Shown one piece after another: positions 35,994 to 44,350 of a DNA stretch of 64,000 bases. The position numbers were made by a program, and so were the translations under genes. The stretch covers positions 1 to 64,000 of the forward strand of contig CANMFO010000004.1 of NCBI GenBank assembly GCA_947497245.1, given 5' to 3'. Positions within the stretch are counted from its first letter, which is position 1, and each line of letters starts with the position of its first letter. The DNA comes from an uncultured Flavobacteriaceae bacterium. GTDB lineage: Bacteria; Bacteroidota; Bacteroidia; Flavobacteriales; Flavobacteriaceae. A model generated the notes under the pieces. The model searched no databases. It had not been told where the DNA came from and saw only the letters and a list, made by a program, of their open reading frames with translations.

Positions 35994-38900
35994 ATGAAGA
36001 AGATAATAAAGTATCCCCTTGTTGCCATTCTTATGGCCTTGGTTGGGTCATGTGGCGATCAAGGGAGCACGACAGCGCTGTTTTCAAAACTGGAGGCCAC
36101 CGAAACGGGAATAGACTTCCAAAATAAACTAACGGAAACCCACAAGTACAATTATTTTACCTATCCCTACATGTATTTGGGCGGAGGGGTGTCCATTGGC
36201 GACATTAACAACGATGGCCTGGAGGATGTTTTTTTTACCGGGAATATGGTTCCCAACAAACTCTATCTGAACAAGGGCGACCTTAAGTTCGAGGACATTT
36301 CACAAAGTGCGGGCATTATGGGCGATGAACGCTGGTACTCGGGGACTACCTTTGTGGACATCAACCAGGATGGCTATCTGGATATCTATTGTTCCGTCAG
36401 TGGAAAGAACCCACCCCACAACAACGTGCTGTTCGTCAACAATCAGGACAACACCTTCACCGAAAAGGCTGCGGAGTATGGAATCGATCATGACGGCCAA
36501 AGCATGCAATCCACTTTTTTCGATTATGACAAGGATGGGGACCTCGACCTCTACGTGATCAATTATCCCCCCACCAGTTTTATCGCCCCTGTGGAATACT
36601 ACCACTATATGCTCGACCATCACGAACTGGCTGATTCCGATAGGCTGTTCCGGAACGACAATGGCCATTTTACCGATGTTACCGTAGAGGCCGGACTGAG
36701 CTCCTTTGGATTGAGTTTGGGAGTGGTCGCTTCCGATGTCAACGATGATGGGTATACGGATATTTTTGTCTCCAATGATTTTAACGCTCCGGATTTTTTG
36801 TTCATCAATAACCAAGATGGCACTTTCACCAATCAGATCAATACCAGTTTACAACAAACCTCCTTCTTCGGGATGGGAGCCGATATCGCCGACTTCAACA
36901 ACGATGGCTTTATGGATATATTCCAGCTCGATATGTCCGCCGAGGACAATTTCCGTTCCAAGGCCAATATGTCATCCATGGACCCCGAGGCGTTCTATAA
37001 GGCGGTGGATGTGGGGCTGCACCACCAGTACATGCAGAACTCCCTCCAAATGAACAATGGCAGCACCAAAGGGGGACTCCCCCTTTTTAGCAATATTTCG
37101 CGCTTGGCCGGAGTTTCGTCCACAGACTGGAGCTGGGGCGGCCTGTTGGCCGATTTTGACAACGATGGATGGAAGGATCTTTTTGTGACCAATGGTATCC
37201 GACGGGATGTCAATAACAAGGATTTTTATGCCAAGCACCGGGAGTTTTTTAATAAAATGGAAAACGACCCCAAATACAAGAACAAGGAGGAGGAAGTGGG
37301 CCTTTTGAAGTATTTGGAAGAACTGCCCTCGGAGAAATTGAGCAATTATATGTTCCGGAACAACGGCGATCTGACCTTTAGTCGGAAATCAGAGGAATGG
37401 GGTTTTGGGGAAAAGACCTTTTCAAACGGCGTGGCCTATTCCGATTTGGACAATGATGGCGATCTGGACTTGGTGATCAACAACCTGGAAGATAGGGCCA
37501 GTGTATACCGCAACAACGGTTCGGACAATGGGCAATTGACCCTCGATTTGAAAGGCGGAAAAAAGGTACTGCCCAACGGGAGCAAAGTTTCCGTTTATAC
37601 ATCTGAAGGCCTGCAGGTGCAAGAGTACAATACGGTCCGGGGGTATCTGTCATCGGTTTCTCCGCTGCTCCATTTTGGACTGGGAAGCGCACAACAGGCG
37701 GACAGTATTTCGGTGACCTGGCCCGATGGAATGACCACAAAATTAAAAGCGGTCAAAAGCAATCAAAAGCTAACCATTTCCTATGACGATGGCAAGGTCA
37801 CTGCTGCGCCCAATGCACCGGTGACGGGAGAAAGGCGTTTTCAGACGATTGATGTACCGGGCCTTGCCGGGCATGAGGAAAATATTTATGACGATTTTAT
37901 CAAGGAGGTACTGTTGCCGCATAAAAATTCCACTCTGGGACCTGCAGTGGCCATTGGCGACCTAAACGGCGATGGTGCCGATGATTATATCCTTGGGAGC
38001 TCGGTGGGCAGGGCATCCGTTGCGTATCTCCAGAACAAGGAAGGTGGTTTTGACTCCTTGCCCATTCCCGACCTTGCCGAGGATAAATACCATGAGGACC
38101 TCGGTATTGTCATATTCGATGCGGATAATGATGGCGACCAGGATTTTTATGTGGCCAGCGGGGGCAACGAGTTCAAGGCGGGATCATTGGGCTATGTGGA
38201 CCGGCTCTACGAGAACAAGGGGGAAAACCGATTTGAACGGGTTGAAGGAGGGCTTCCGCCCAATATCAGGACCAGTGGGCTCAACGTAACTACCACTGAT
38301 TTCGACCATGATGGCGATTTGGACCTCTTTGTCGGTGGGCGATTGGTCCCCCATAAATACCCTTATCCGGCAGAATCGCACCTATTGGAGAATGTGAGCA
38401 CTTCAGCACGGCCCAAGTTTGTTGAGGTGACGGACAAGGCATTGCCCGAATTGAGATCTTTGGGACTGGTAACTGCCTCGAGTTGGGTGGATTTTGACAA
38501 TGACGGCTGGGAAGATCTAGTGGTCGTGGGCGAATGGATGCCGATCAAATTCTTTAAAAATACAAAGGGCTCTTTTACCGATGTCACCGATCAACTCTTG
38601 CCGGGCAAATCCTCGGGTTGGTGGTTCGATATCCAAAAGGGGGATTTTGACAACGATGGAGATCAAGATTTAATTGTGGGGAACTTGGGCAAGAACTACA
38701 AATATCAGGCGAGTGATGAGGCTCCGTTCAAGGTGTACCTAAATGATTTTGACAGCAACCTAAGTTCCGATATTGTACTGAGCTACAAAAAAGGGGAGAC
38801 GGAGTTTCCCGTTCGCGGCCGGCAGTGTTCCTCACAGCAAATGCCTGCTATCAAGGGGAAGTTCAAGGATTACAATTCCTTTGCCAGTGCCTCTTTGAAG

Positions 38901-39317
38901 CAGATCTATACGACCAAACTCCTCGAGGAATCGCTGAGTTACGAGATTACCTCTTTCGCCAGTGTGTATTTGGAAAATAACGAAGGGGTTTTTACCGCAA
39001 AACCTTTGCCGCAGTTGGCACAGTTGTCCAGCATCAACAAATTTGTGGTCGACGACTTTAATGCCGATGGCCACTTGGATGTGGTGTTGGCGGGCAACCT
39101 GTACAACGCCGAGGTGGAAACACCGCGAAACGATTCTAGTTTTGGGCTGTACCTCCAAGGAGATGGGGCAGGAAACTTTGCCGCCCACACCATGATGGAA
39201 TCCGGTTTGAAAATAGTCGGGGACGTACGGGGCATGGAGCTGCTTTCCAAAAATGGGGAAAAGCATATTCTGGTAGCCAGGAACAATGCCGGGCTGCAGC
39301 TCGTTAAAGTGAACTAG
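35994..39317 (+). CDS. FG-GAP/VCBS repeat lipoprotein with ASPIC/UnbV domain
   Basis: The 1107-residue surface or periplasmic lipoprotein has a signal with VGSC (Cys near residue 20). Two halves of FG-GAP beta-propeller repeats bear Asp-rich calcium-binding loops (DINNDGLED, DINQDGYLD, DYDKDGDLD, DFDHDGDLD). Between them, at about residues 514-600, lies an ASPIC/UnbV-type domain (GSKVSVYTSEGL, SVSPLLHFGLG, SISVTWPDG). The protein resembles the CRTAC1 group. Its task is unknown; such proteins often follow SusCD pairs in marine flavobacteria. The frame is open to 35871, but the ATG at 35994 starts the lipoprotein signal. Confidence 0.88.
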   Translation: MKKIIKYPLVAILMALVGSCGDQGSTTALFSKLEATETGIDFQNKLTETHKYNYFTYPYMYLGGGVSIGDINNDGLEDVFFTGNMVPNKLYLNKGDLKFEDISQSAGIMGDERWYSGTTFVDINQDGYLDIYCSVSGKNPPHNNVLFVNNQDNTFTEKAAEYGIDHDGQSMQSTFFDYDKDGDLDLYVINYPPTSFIAPVEYYHYMLDHHELADSDRLFRNDNGHFTDVTVEAGLSSFGLSLGVVASDVNDDGYTDIFVSNDFNAPDFLFINNQDGTFTNQINTSLQQTSFFGMGADIADFNNDGFMDIFQLDMSAEDNFRSKANMSSMDPEAFYKAVDVGLHHQYMQNSLQMNNGSTKGGLPLFSNISRLAGVSSTDWSWGGLLADFDNDGWKDLFVTNGIRRDVNNKDFYAKHREFFNKMENDPKYKNKEEEVGLLKYLEELPSEKLSNYMFRNNGDLTFSRKSEEWGFGEKTFSNGVAYSDLDNDGDLDLVINNLEDRASVYRNNGSDNGQLTLDLKGGKKVLPNGSKVSVYTSEGLQVQEYNTVRGYLSSVSPLLHFGLGSAQQADSISVTWPDGMTTKLKAVKSNQKLTISYDDGKVTAAPNAPVTGERRFQTIDVPGLAGHEENIYDDFIKEVLLPHKNSTLGPAVAIGDLNGDGADDYILGSSVGRASVAYLQNKEGGFDSLPIPDLAEDKYHEDLGIVIFDADNDGDQDFYVASGGNEFKAGSLGYVDRLYENKGENRFERVEGGLPPNIRTSGLNVTTTDFDHDGDLDLFVGGRLVPHKYPYPAESHLLENVSTSARPKFVEVTDKALPELRSLGLVTASSWVDFDNDGWEDLVVVGEWMPIKFFKNTKGSFTDVTDQLLPGKSSGWWFDIQKGDFDNDGDQDLIVGNLGKNYKYQASDEAPFKVYLNDFDSNLSSDIVLSYKKGETEFPVRGRQCSSQQMPAIKGKFKDYNSFASASLKQIYTTKLLEESLSYEITSFASVYLENNEGVFTAKPLPQLAQLSSINKFVVDDFNADGHLDVVLAGNLYNAEVETPRNDSSFGLYLQGDGAGNFAAHTMMESGLKIVGDVRGMELLSKNGEKHILVARNNAGLQLVKVN

Positions 39318-39412
39318 ATATTGGGCCGAACCGCTCTGCGGAGCACTTTTCCTGAGATATTGCCATCCATCCGGCTTGTTCCAAGATGGGTATATCGTAT
39401 GGCAGGATAAAT

Positions 39413-39452
39413 CATCGGTCAATCGACATATTTGTATGTCAACTAACCGATG
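39413..39452. terminator. Hairpin downstream of precursor peptide gene A
   Basis: CATCGGT (39413-39419) pairs with ACCGATG (39446-39452), and inside GACATA pairs with TATGTC around a TTTG loop. It lies 16 bp beyond the stop of the minus-strand precursor gene. No strong T-run is present; it may protect the mRNA end rather than terminate. A second small stem, CTGTTC/GAACAG (39459-39477), overlaps the stop codon. Confidence 0.45.
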
Positions 39453-39467
39453 AAAGCTCTGTTCCTG

Positions 39468-39683
39468 CTATGAACAGGTACAACTTACAGGGTACGTGCC
39501 GGGACCACCGCTGTGATAGCAAATATGGCTTGCAACCTGAAGGCAATCAGATGCGGTTGGATATGTCGCCCCATTTGAACACAATAGAATACAGGAAGAA
39601 CCTCCCAGTACCGTTTTTAATTGTTTACTTTCAAGCAAATCGCTGGGCTCCAAATTCAACTTTTCTAAATTCAACTTTTTCAT
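39468..39683 (-). CDS. Precursor peptide A: GG leader with six-cysteine core
   Basis: The 71-residue peptide has a 28-residue leader (MKKLNLEKLNLE... QLKTVLGG) and a 43-residue core with Cys at core positions 3, 7, 19, 27, 40 and 42. The leader style (hydrophobic heptad, then LGG) is that of the Bacteroidota GG-type natural-product precursors exported by C39-peptidase ABC transporters. The core contains CSNG and HSGGP-x5-SC-x-C shared with precursor B. The longer frame (to 39719) starts in conserved upstream DNA, so the ATG at 39683 is used. It reads away from the biosynthesis genes. Product activity is unknown; a disulfide-stabilised bacteriocin or signal is possible. Confidence 0.8.
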   Translation of the reverse strand: MKKLNLEKLNLEPSDLLESKQLKTVLGGSSCILLCSNGATYPTASDCLQVASHICYHSGGPGTYPVSCTCS

Positions 39684-39780
39684 GATATAAAAATTTAAAA
39701 TTAATTTTGCCCTGGACAATTAGGGGCACCCAAGGTTTATGCCCATTCTTCGCGAAAGAATATTTTCAAAGCCCAGGATT
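39684..39780 (-). promoter_or_regulatory. Conserved upstream region of precursor A
   Basis: Read on the minus strand, this region aligns almost without gaps to 42050-42151 before precursor B. Shared blocks include CCTGGGC, ATTCTTT, GAATGG, AAACCTTGGGTG, CAGGGCAAA, TTAATTT and TATCATGAAAA. No TAnnTTTG -7 element is seen in it. It may contain a dedicated promoter or an RNA leader. Confidence 0.65.
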
Positions 39781-40449
39781 TTCTACGGGCCCTTTGTTAA
39801 AAACTGTGTTATCTGCTGATATTCAAAATGTTCTATTTGTGGGGCCCGTATCTGAAAGGCCCAAGGCCGATCTTTTTGACGGAACAAGGCAACGACGGTT
39901 CTGTCCCCCCTCCAACGGACGGTTAAGGTTTAACTTTCAATACACATTTGTATCGGGCATTTGGCAGGTCGGGACGATACAGATCGAACAAGGCGTCTTC
40001 GCCAAATATTACTTTGAATATTTGGTGTTCGATGGTTTCCGGAATGTCTTAAAAACCACGCTGTAATTATCGATACCCTATATGATCAATTTGATTAAGA
40101 AAATAATATTCAATATACATATAATATTACATAATTTGTAGGAAAATAATCAGTAAATATGTATTGTGTAGAATTTTAACAATTCGCCTTTTTCCATGTA
40201 ATTTTAACACACTTCATTTTATCAAAAATGTCATGTTCAATTGGTCCCCAGACATCGCTTTAGTGACCGAGACCATATTTTGTCTTTGAAATAGGGAGTT
40301 TTCTGTCCAATTCACGCACTACATAACGGCATTTAACTGAGTTGGTTCAACCACCCAAAGCGCTCATGGTTTTTTAACAGGCAAAATTTCTCCTATATTA
40401 AAAGTAGTTATATATTAGATATTAAGTAGGAATAAGATTATATAATAAA
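39781..40449. other. Non-coding stretch between precursor A and the first VKOR gene
   Basis: There is no convincing gene here. A minus-strand open segment (about 40047-39923) reads like protein but lacks a start and may be a remnant. From about 40070 the DNA becomes markedly AT-rich (runs such as ATAATATTCAATATACAT), unlike the roughly 50% GC around it. The right end carries promoter-like sequences shared with the second VKOR gene. Confidence 0.5.
40408..40435 (+). promoter_or_regulatory. Shared promoter-like block before the first VKOR gene
   Basis: TTATATATTAG (40408-40418) followed by AGGAATAA (40428-40435). The same two blocks occur before the second VKOR gene at 42507-42543. TATATTAG differs from the -7 consensus TAnnTTTG by one base. 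Confidence 0.4.
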
Positions 40450-42039
40450 ATGAACAATTGTCTGCTGGCTTTTGAGAATTTACTTTTCGCCTTGAATATC
40501 AAGTTCTCAAAGCGCTATTTGCAGAATACCCTCTTGTCGCATGCAGCCTACCCGAGTCTGCTTTCTTTTTCGGATACCCTGGAGAAGTACGGGATAGATA
40601 GCCTGGCGGTAAAGGTGGATGCCATCAAGCTTGGGGCCTTACCCTTTCCCGCCATAGTGCAGGTATCTGTTTCGGGAGCTGAGCGGTTCTACGTCTTAAA
40701 GGATTTTTCGGAAAAGGGAGCGGTCTATCAGGATGATGAAAACAACCGGATAGAAAGTTCCAAGGACGATTTTCTTGCCATATGGACGGGTGTTTGCCTG
40801 CTTGTTGACGTACCCGAACATGCCATGGAGCCCGGTATGGCCGAAAAACTTGCCCGCAAGGGAACTGCTGATCTATTTACTTGGGCCGGCATCACCGTTC
40901 TAGCTTTGTCTGGGGCCTTCGTATGGCTGGTGGCACCCCTAATAAGCGATACGGTCGGAGCGCTTTATAGCTTCTTTTACATGCTGCTTAAACTTTTGGG
41001 CCTAAGTATAGGCACGATGCTCTTATGGTACGAGGTAGATAGATACCATCCCACCTTGCAAGCCTTCTGCTCGGGAGGAAAAGGTATGGACTGTGATTCC
41101 GTATTAAGTTCAAGATATGCCCATCTTTTTCGGGGGAATACAAGTCTTGGCGCAATCACTTTTGCCTATTTCTTCGGTTCGTCGGGCTACTTGCTATTTA
41201 GCGAACTTTCAGGTGATGCCCTATCGCTGTTGGGTTTTTTCAGCTTCGCCACCCTTCCTGGGGTATTGGCCTCCCTTTATTATCAAGCAGTGGTCATCGG
41301 GCAATGGTGCAAGTTCTGTATTGCGGTTCAAGTGGTGTTGGCTTTCGAGATGATTACGGCCGTTCTCGGCAGTTTTTATAAGCTTCCCCTTGCATTTGAC
41401 ATCTCTTTGCTCCCCGTGTTGATTGCCTTGTTTTTTGCTCCTATACTAATTTGGAAATGGGCAAAGCCCTTGCTGGAAAGCAAAAGGGAGGTCCGTCATT
41501 ACAAAGAGGAACTTAAAAAACTCAAGAACAATCCGGCTGTGCTGAACGGACTTCTCGCGAGCACCAAAAGGATTGGGACAAGCACGGAAGGTCTGGGTAT
41601 TTCCATTAAGGGGGCCATGGCCAAATACAATGTCGTCAAGGTCTGTAATCCATATTGTGGCCCATGTTCAAAGGCACATTCGGTCTTGGATAAACTGGTC
41701 GACGACAATAAAATCAACCTACAAATTCTGTACACGGCGAATACCGATGACCGTAAGGCCAAACCCATACGTCACTTTTTGGCAATAGACGCTCATGGCA
41801 ACACAAAAAAAACGCGGGAGGCTCTGGGCGAATGGTACCATACCGAATCGAAGGACTATGATGTTTTTGCCGAGAAATACCCCGTGGACCAGCTTTTGGA
41901 ACAGCAGGATGCCAAAATAGATGCGATGCGGGAATGGTGCCGTTCGGAAAAAATAACTACCACCCCCACCATTTTTATCAACGGGCGTAAAATGCCAAAA
42001 GAGTACAATATAGAGGACCTGGGAAACGTACTGGCATAA
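40450..42039 (+). CDS. C39-like/VKOR/thioredoxin fusion protein, first copy
   Basis: The 529-residue inner-membrane protein has three parts. Residues 1-125 look like a C39 peptidase fold without its catalytic His (the Cys at 4 remains; ERFYVLK replaces HFVVV). About 140-345 is a vitamin K epoxide reductase (VKOR) domain with FCSGGKGMDC in the first loop and the active CKFC at 287-290. About 380-529 is a DsbA/thioredoxin-like domain with CGPC at 403-406 and a TPT cis-Pro region. VKOR reoxidises the thioredoxin part using quinone, and this makes disulfides in periplasmic substrates. The six-Cys precursors nearby are the obvious substrates. Precursor B lies 112 bp downstream. Confidence 0.88.
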   Translation: MNNCLLAFENLLFALNIKFSKRYLQNTLLSHAAYPSLLSFSDTLEKYGIDSLAVKVDAIKLGALPFPAIVQVSVSGAERFYVLKDFSEKGAVYQDDENNRIESSKDDFLAIWTGVCLLVDVPEHAMEPGMAEKLARKGTADLFTWAGITVLALSGAFVWLVAPLISDTVGALYSFFYMLLKLLGLSIGTMLLWYEVDRYHPTLQAFCSGGKGMDCDSVLSSRYAHLFRGNTSLGAITFAYFFGSSGYLLFSELSGDALSLLGFFSFATLPGVLASLYYQAVVIGQWCKFCIAVQVVLAFEMITAVLGSFYKLPLAFDISLLPVLIALFFAPILIWKWAKPLLESKREVRHYKEELKKLKNNPAVLNGLLASTKRIGTSTEGLGISIKGAMAKYNVVKVCNPYCGPCSKAHSVLDKLVDDNKINLQILYTANTDDRKAKPIRHFLAIDAHGNTKKTREALGEWYHTESKDYDVFAEKYPVDQLLEQQDAKIDAMREWCRSEKITTTPTIFINGRKMPKEYNIEDLGNVLA

Positions 42040-42049
42040 AACGGCGCCA

Positions 42050-42151
42050 GCGGATCCCTGGGCCGTAGAACGGGATTCTTTATCGGGGAATGGACACAAA
42101 CCTTGGGTGTCCTAAAATGTTCAGGGCAAATGTTAATTTAAATAGTTTATC
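42050..42151 (+). promoter_or_regulatory. Conserved upstream region of precursor B
   Basis: Homologous to 39684-39780 on the opposite strand; see there for the shared blocks. It starts 11 bp after the stop of the first VKOR gene and reaches the start codon of precursor B. The conservation outside coding DNA suggests a common promoter, leader or a recent duplication. Confidence 0.65.
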
Positions 42152-42358
42152 ATGAAAAGATTAAGTGTAAAGGATTTGAAATTGGAGGCTGGGGACCGAC
42201 TCCATAGAGATCAGCTGAAAACGGTGCTGGGTGGTACAAGCTGCACAGTGACCTGTTCAAACGGATTTGTAAGCGGGAGCATCTCCTGTGAAGGGGCGTA
42301 TTGGGTCTGCTTTCATTCAGGCGGCCCGACAAACAGCGTCGTAAGCTGCGTGTGCTAA
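42152..42358 (+). CDS. Precursor peptide B: GG leader with six-cysteine core
   Basis: The 68-residue peptide has a 28-residue leader (MKRLSVKDLKLE... QLKTVLGG) and a 40-residue core with Cys at core positions 3, 7, 18, 25, 38 and 40. Like precursor A it has CSNG after the second Cys and HSGGP followed by x5-SC-x-C at the end. Equal leader length and an identical QLKTVLGG show that both use the same leader-recognising machinery. It lies between the two VKOR fusion genes, 112 bp after the first. A strong hairpin starts 9 bp after the stop. The product activity is unknown. Confidence 0.85.
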   Translation: MKRLSVKDLKLEAGDRLHRDQLKTVLGGTSCTVTCSNGFVSGSISCEGAYWVCFHSGGPTNSVVSCVC

Positions 42359-42367
42359 GGGTGTGGT

Positions 42368-42403
42368 CTATGTATCGGGGCGCCCCGGCGCTCCGATACA
42401 TAG
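42368..42403. terminator. Long hairpin after precursor B
   Basis: Two 17-nt arms, CTATGTATCGGGGCGCC and GGCGCTCCGATACATAG, pair with one G-T wobble and two unpaired bases between them, a very stable stem. No T-run follows, so it may stabilise the short precursor mRNA or attenuate read-through into the second VKOR gene. Confidence 0.6.
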
Positions 42404-42506
42404 AATCACAATACCCAGATCCATTGCTCCCGGTTCAAAAGTTTCCGGGATTCTCTGTTGCCGCTCCGATCATGAATTACGGCATTTGTTTTTGTAGGAA
42501 TTAACA

Positions 42507-42543
42507 TTATATATTAGTAATAATTTAACAGTACTAGGAATAA
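42507..42543 (+). promoter_or_regulatory. Shared promoter-like block before the second VKOR gene
   Basis: TTATATATTAG (42507-42517) and AGGAATAA (42536-42543), as at 40408-40435 before the first VKOR gene. The start codon is 82 bp further on, and the spacing between the two blocks is longer than in the first copy. Confidence 0.4.
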
Positions 42544-42624
42544 AAATCTTTATCTTGGTTAAGATAATACGGACTACCCTTATACTGGTTCCCAAAAAAC
42601 CATAATCAAATACAGCTATTTAAG

Positions 42625-44220
42625 ATGGATAATTGCGTTGTTACTGCCCACAGACTTCTTTCACTGCTCCGAGTGCCCCATACCAAGGCCTATATTGAAG
42701 ATTCCATTATGTCGCACCCCGAGTATCCAAGTCTGCTTTCCATCACGGACACCTTGGAGAAATATCAAATGGAGACTTTGGGGGTCAAGATCGGCACGGA
42801 CAAACTTCGTGAAATACCCCTACCCGGGATTGTTCAAATTAAGGATATGGGGAACGAGGTTTTCTGCGTTTTGGATTCCATATCCAACGGGGAAGTTTCC
42901 TATTTTGATGACAAGGGCAAACCGGCCAAGATCAGCGAGGAAAAATTTCATGAACATTGGACGGGAATCTGCCTTTTGGTGGAAAAAACCGAGGAGACCA
43001 AGGAACCTGGTATTGAAAAGCGTATATCCTCCAAGAGGGTCCTGACGTTTTTAAAGGTTGCCGTCTCAGTATTGTTCGTGGGATGGACCGCTATCAGCTT
43101 TGTTGGTTCCGAAATAATTTCAGATGCCGGTACCGCCCTGTTCGCAGGGGTTTATTTGCTCTTAAAAACCATTGGCCTGGGTGCGGGAGTGCTGCTCCTC
43201 TGGTTCGAAGTGGACCAATACAACCCCACGCTGCAAAGTTTTTGTTCGGGGGGTTCCAGCAGCGGCAAAATCAACTGCAACGCCGTACTGAATTCGAAGC
43301 AGGCACAACTTTTTAACGGCAACCTAAGTCTAAGCTTGCTTGGGTTTTCATATTTCTTCGGATCACTTGGTTTTCTGATTTTCAGTGGTTTCAGCAATGC
43401 GGCATTGTCCGTTTTGGGATATCTGAGCCTAATGGCGTTGCCCGTGGTGCTATTTTCGGCTTACTACCAGGCTTTGGTGATCAAGCAGTGGTGCAAATTT
43501 TGCATTCTTGTACAGGCGGTGATCGTTTTGGAAATCGCTACGGTGCTTCTAAGCGGTTTTTATAAGGGCCCCCTGCTGCCCGGAACAATTCCACTTTTTG
43601 TGTTCTTTTCCCTTTTGCCAATGGTCACCTGGAAATTGATAAAGCCCCTATTGGAAAAAGAAAGGGAGGCCAATCTTTACAAAAGAGGACTTCAAAAGAT
43701 CAAGAACAGCCCGGAAGTGCTACATGGGCTATTGTCAAAGTCGAGAAAGATCAGGACACCTACCGATGGGTTGGGCATTTCCTTCACGAACACCGGCGCA
43801 AAATATGATGTGATAAAGGTCTGCAACCCGTATTGCGGGCCCTGCGCCAAAGCACAGCCCGTTTTGGAGCATTTGGTCAAAAAAGGAAGCATCAATTTAC
43901 AGGTGCTGTTCGTCGCCAAATCGGAAAATGAAAAAATGGCAGAGCCCGTCCGCCATTTTTTGGCCCTTGATTCGTTTGGCGATTCGGACAAAACACAAAC
44001 GGCCTTGGATGATTGGTACGCTGCACGGGAGAAAGATTACGCCGTTTTCTCCAAAAAATACCCTTTGAACGGGGAGTTGAAATTGCAGAACGAAAAAATA
44101 GACAAAATGCACGATTGGTGCGAAACGGAAAATATAACCCATACCCCCACTGTATTTATCAATGGGTGTGAATTGCCCAGGGAATATTCCGTCGAAGATT
44201 TGAAAGAGACATTGGCCTGA
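42625..44220 (+). CDS. C39-like/VKOR/thioredoxin fusion protein, second copy
   Basis: The 531-residue protein is a close paralogue of the first copy. The N-terminal C39-like domain (1-125) keeps LGVKI and KLREIPLP, nearly identical to the exporter's own C39 domain (LGVKI, KLREAPLP), and a Cys at 4, but lacks the catalytic His (NEVFCVL). The VKOR part shows FCSGGSSSGKINC and CKFC at 290-293; the thioredoxin part shows CGPC at 404-407 and HTPTVFING. The domain may bind the GG leader and present the core to the disulfide machinery; this is inference from the C39-like binding domains of toxin exporters. It is 130 bp upstream of the exporter. Confidence 0.88.
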   Translation: MDNCVVTAHRLLSLLRVPHTKAYIEDSIMSHPEYPSLLSITDTLEKYQMETLGVKIGTDKLREIPLPGIVQIKDMGNEVFCVLDSISNGEVSYFDDKGKPAKISEEKFHEHWTGICLLVEKTEETKEPGIEKRISSKRVLTFLKVAVSVLFVGWTAISFVGSEIISDAGTALFAGVYLLLKTIGLGAGVLLLWFEVDQYNPTLQSFCSGGSSSGKINCNAVLNSKQAQLFNGNLSLSLLGFSYFFGSLGFLIFSGFSNAALSVLGYLSLMALPVVLFSAYYQALVIKQWCKFCILVQAVIVLEIATVLLSGFYKGPLLPGTIPLFVFFSLLPMVTWKLIKPLLEKEREANLYKRGLQKIKNSPEVLHGLLSKSRKIRTPTDGLGISFTNTGAKYDVIKVCNPYCGPCAKAQPVLEHLVKKGSINLQVLFVAKSENEKMAEPVRHFLALDSFGDSDKTQTALDDWYAAREKDYAVFSKKYPLNGELKLQNEKIDKMHDWCETENITHTPTVFINGCELPREYSVEDLKETLA

Positions 44221-44350
44221 AAAAAGGTGGCCGAAGTGTTTTTTGGACCATGGCCCCCAATTCGCTGGCGGGGACGAACCGCTGATCAAGAAAGGCCTTG
44301 CGCGATGATTTTTCAAAAATGAAGATCAAATAAAAAAATACCCGTTTCCT

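Noticed and set aside
39707-40066. A 119-codon plus-strand ORF beside precursor A
   Set aside because: It overlaps the conserved upstream region of precursor A on the other strand, shows no recognisable domain, and its start is not supported by any promoter-like element.
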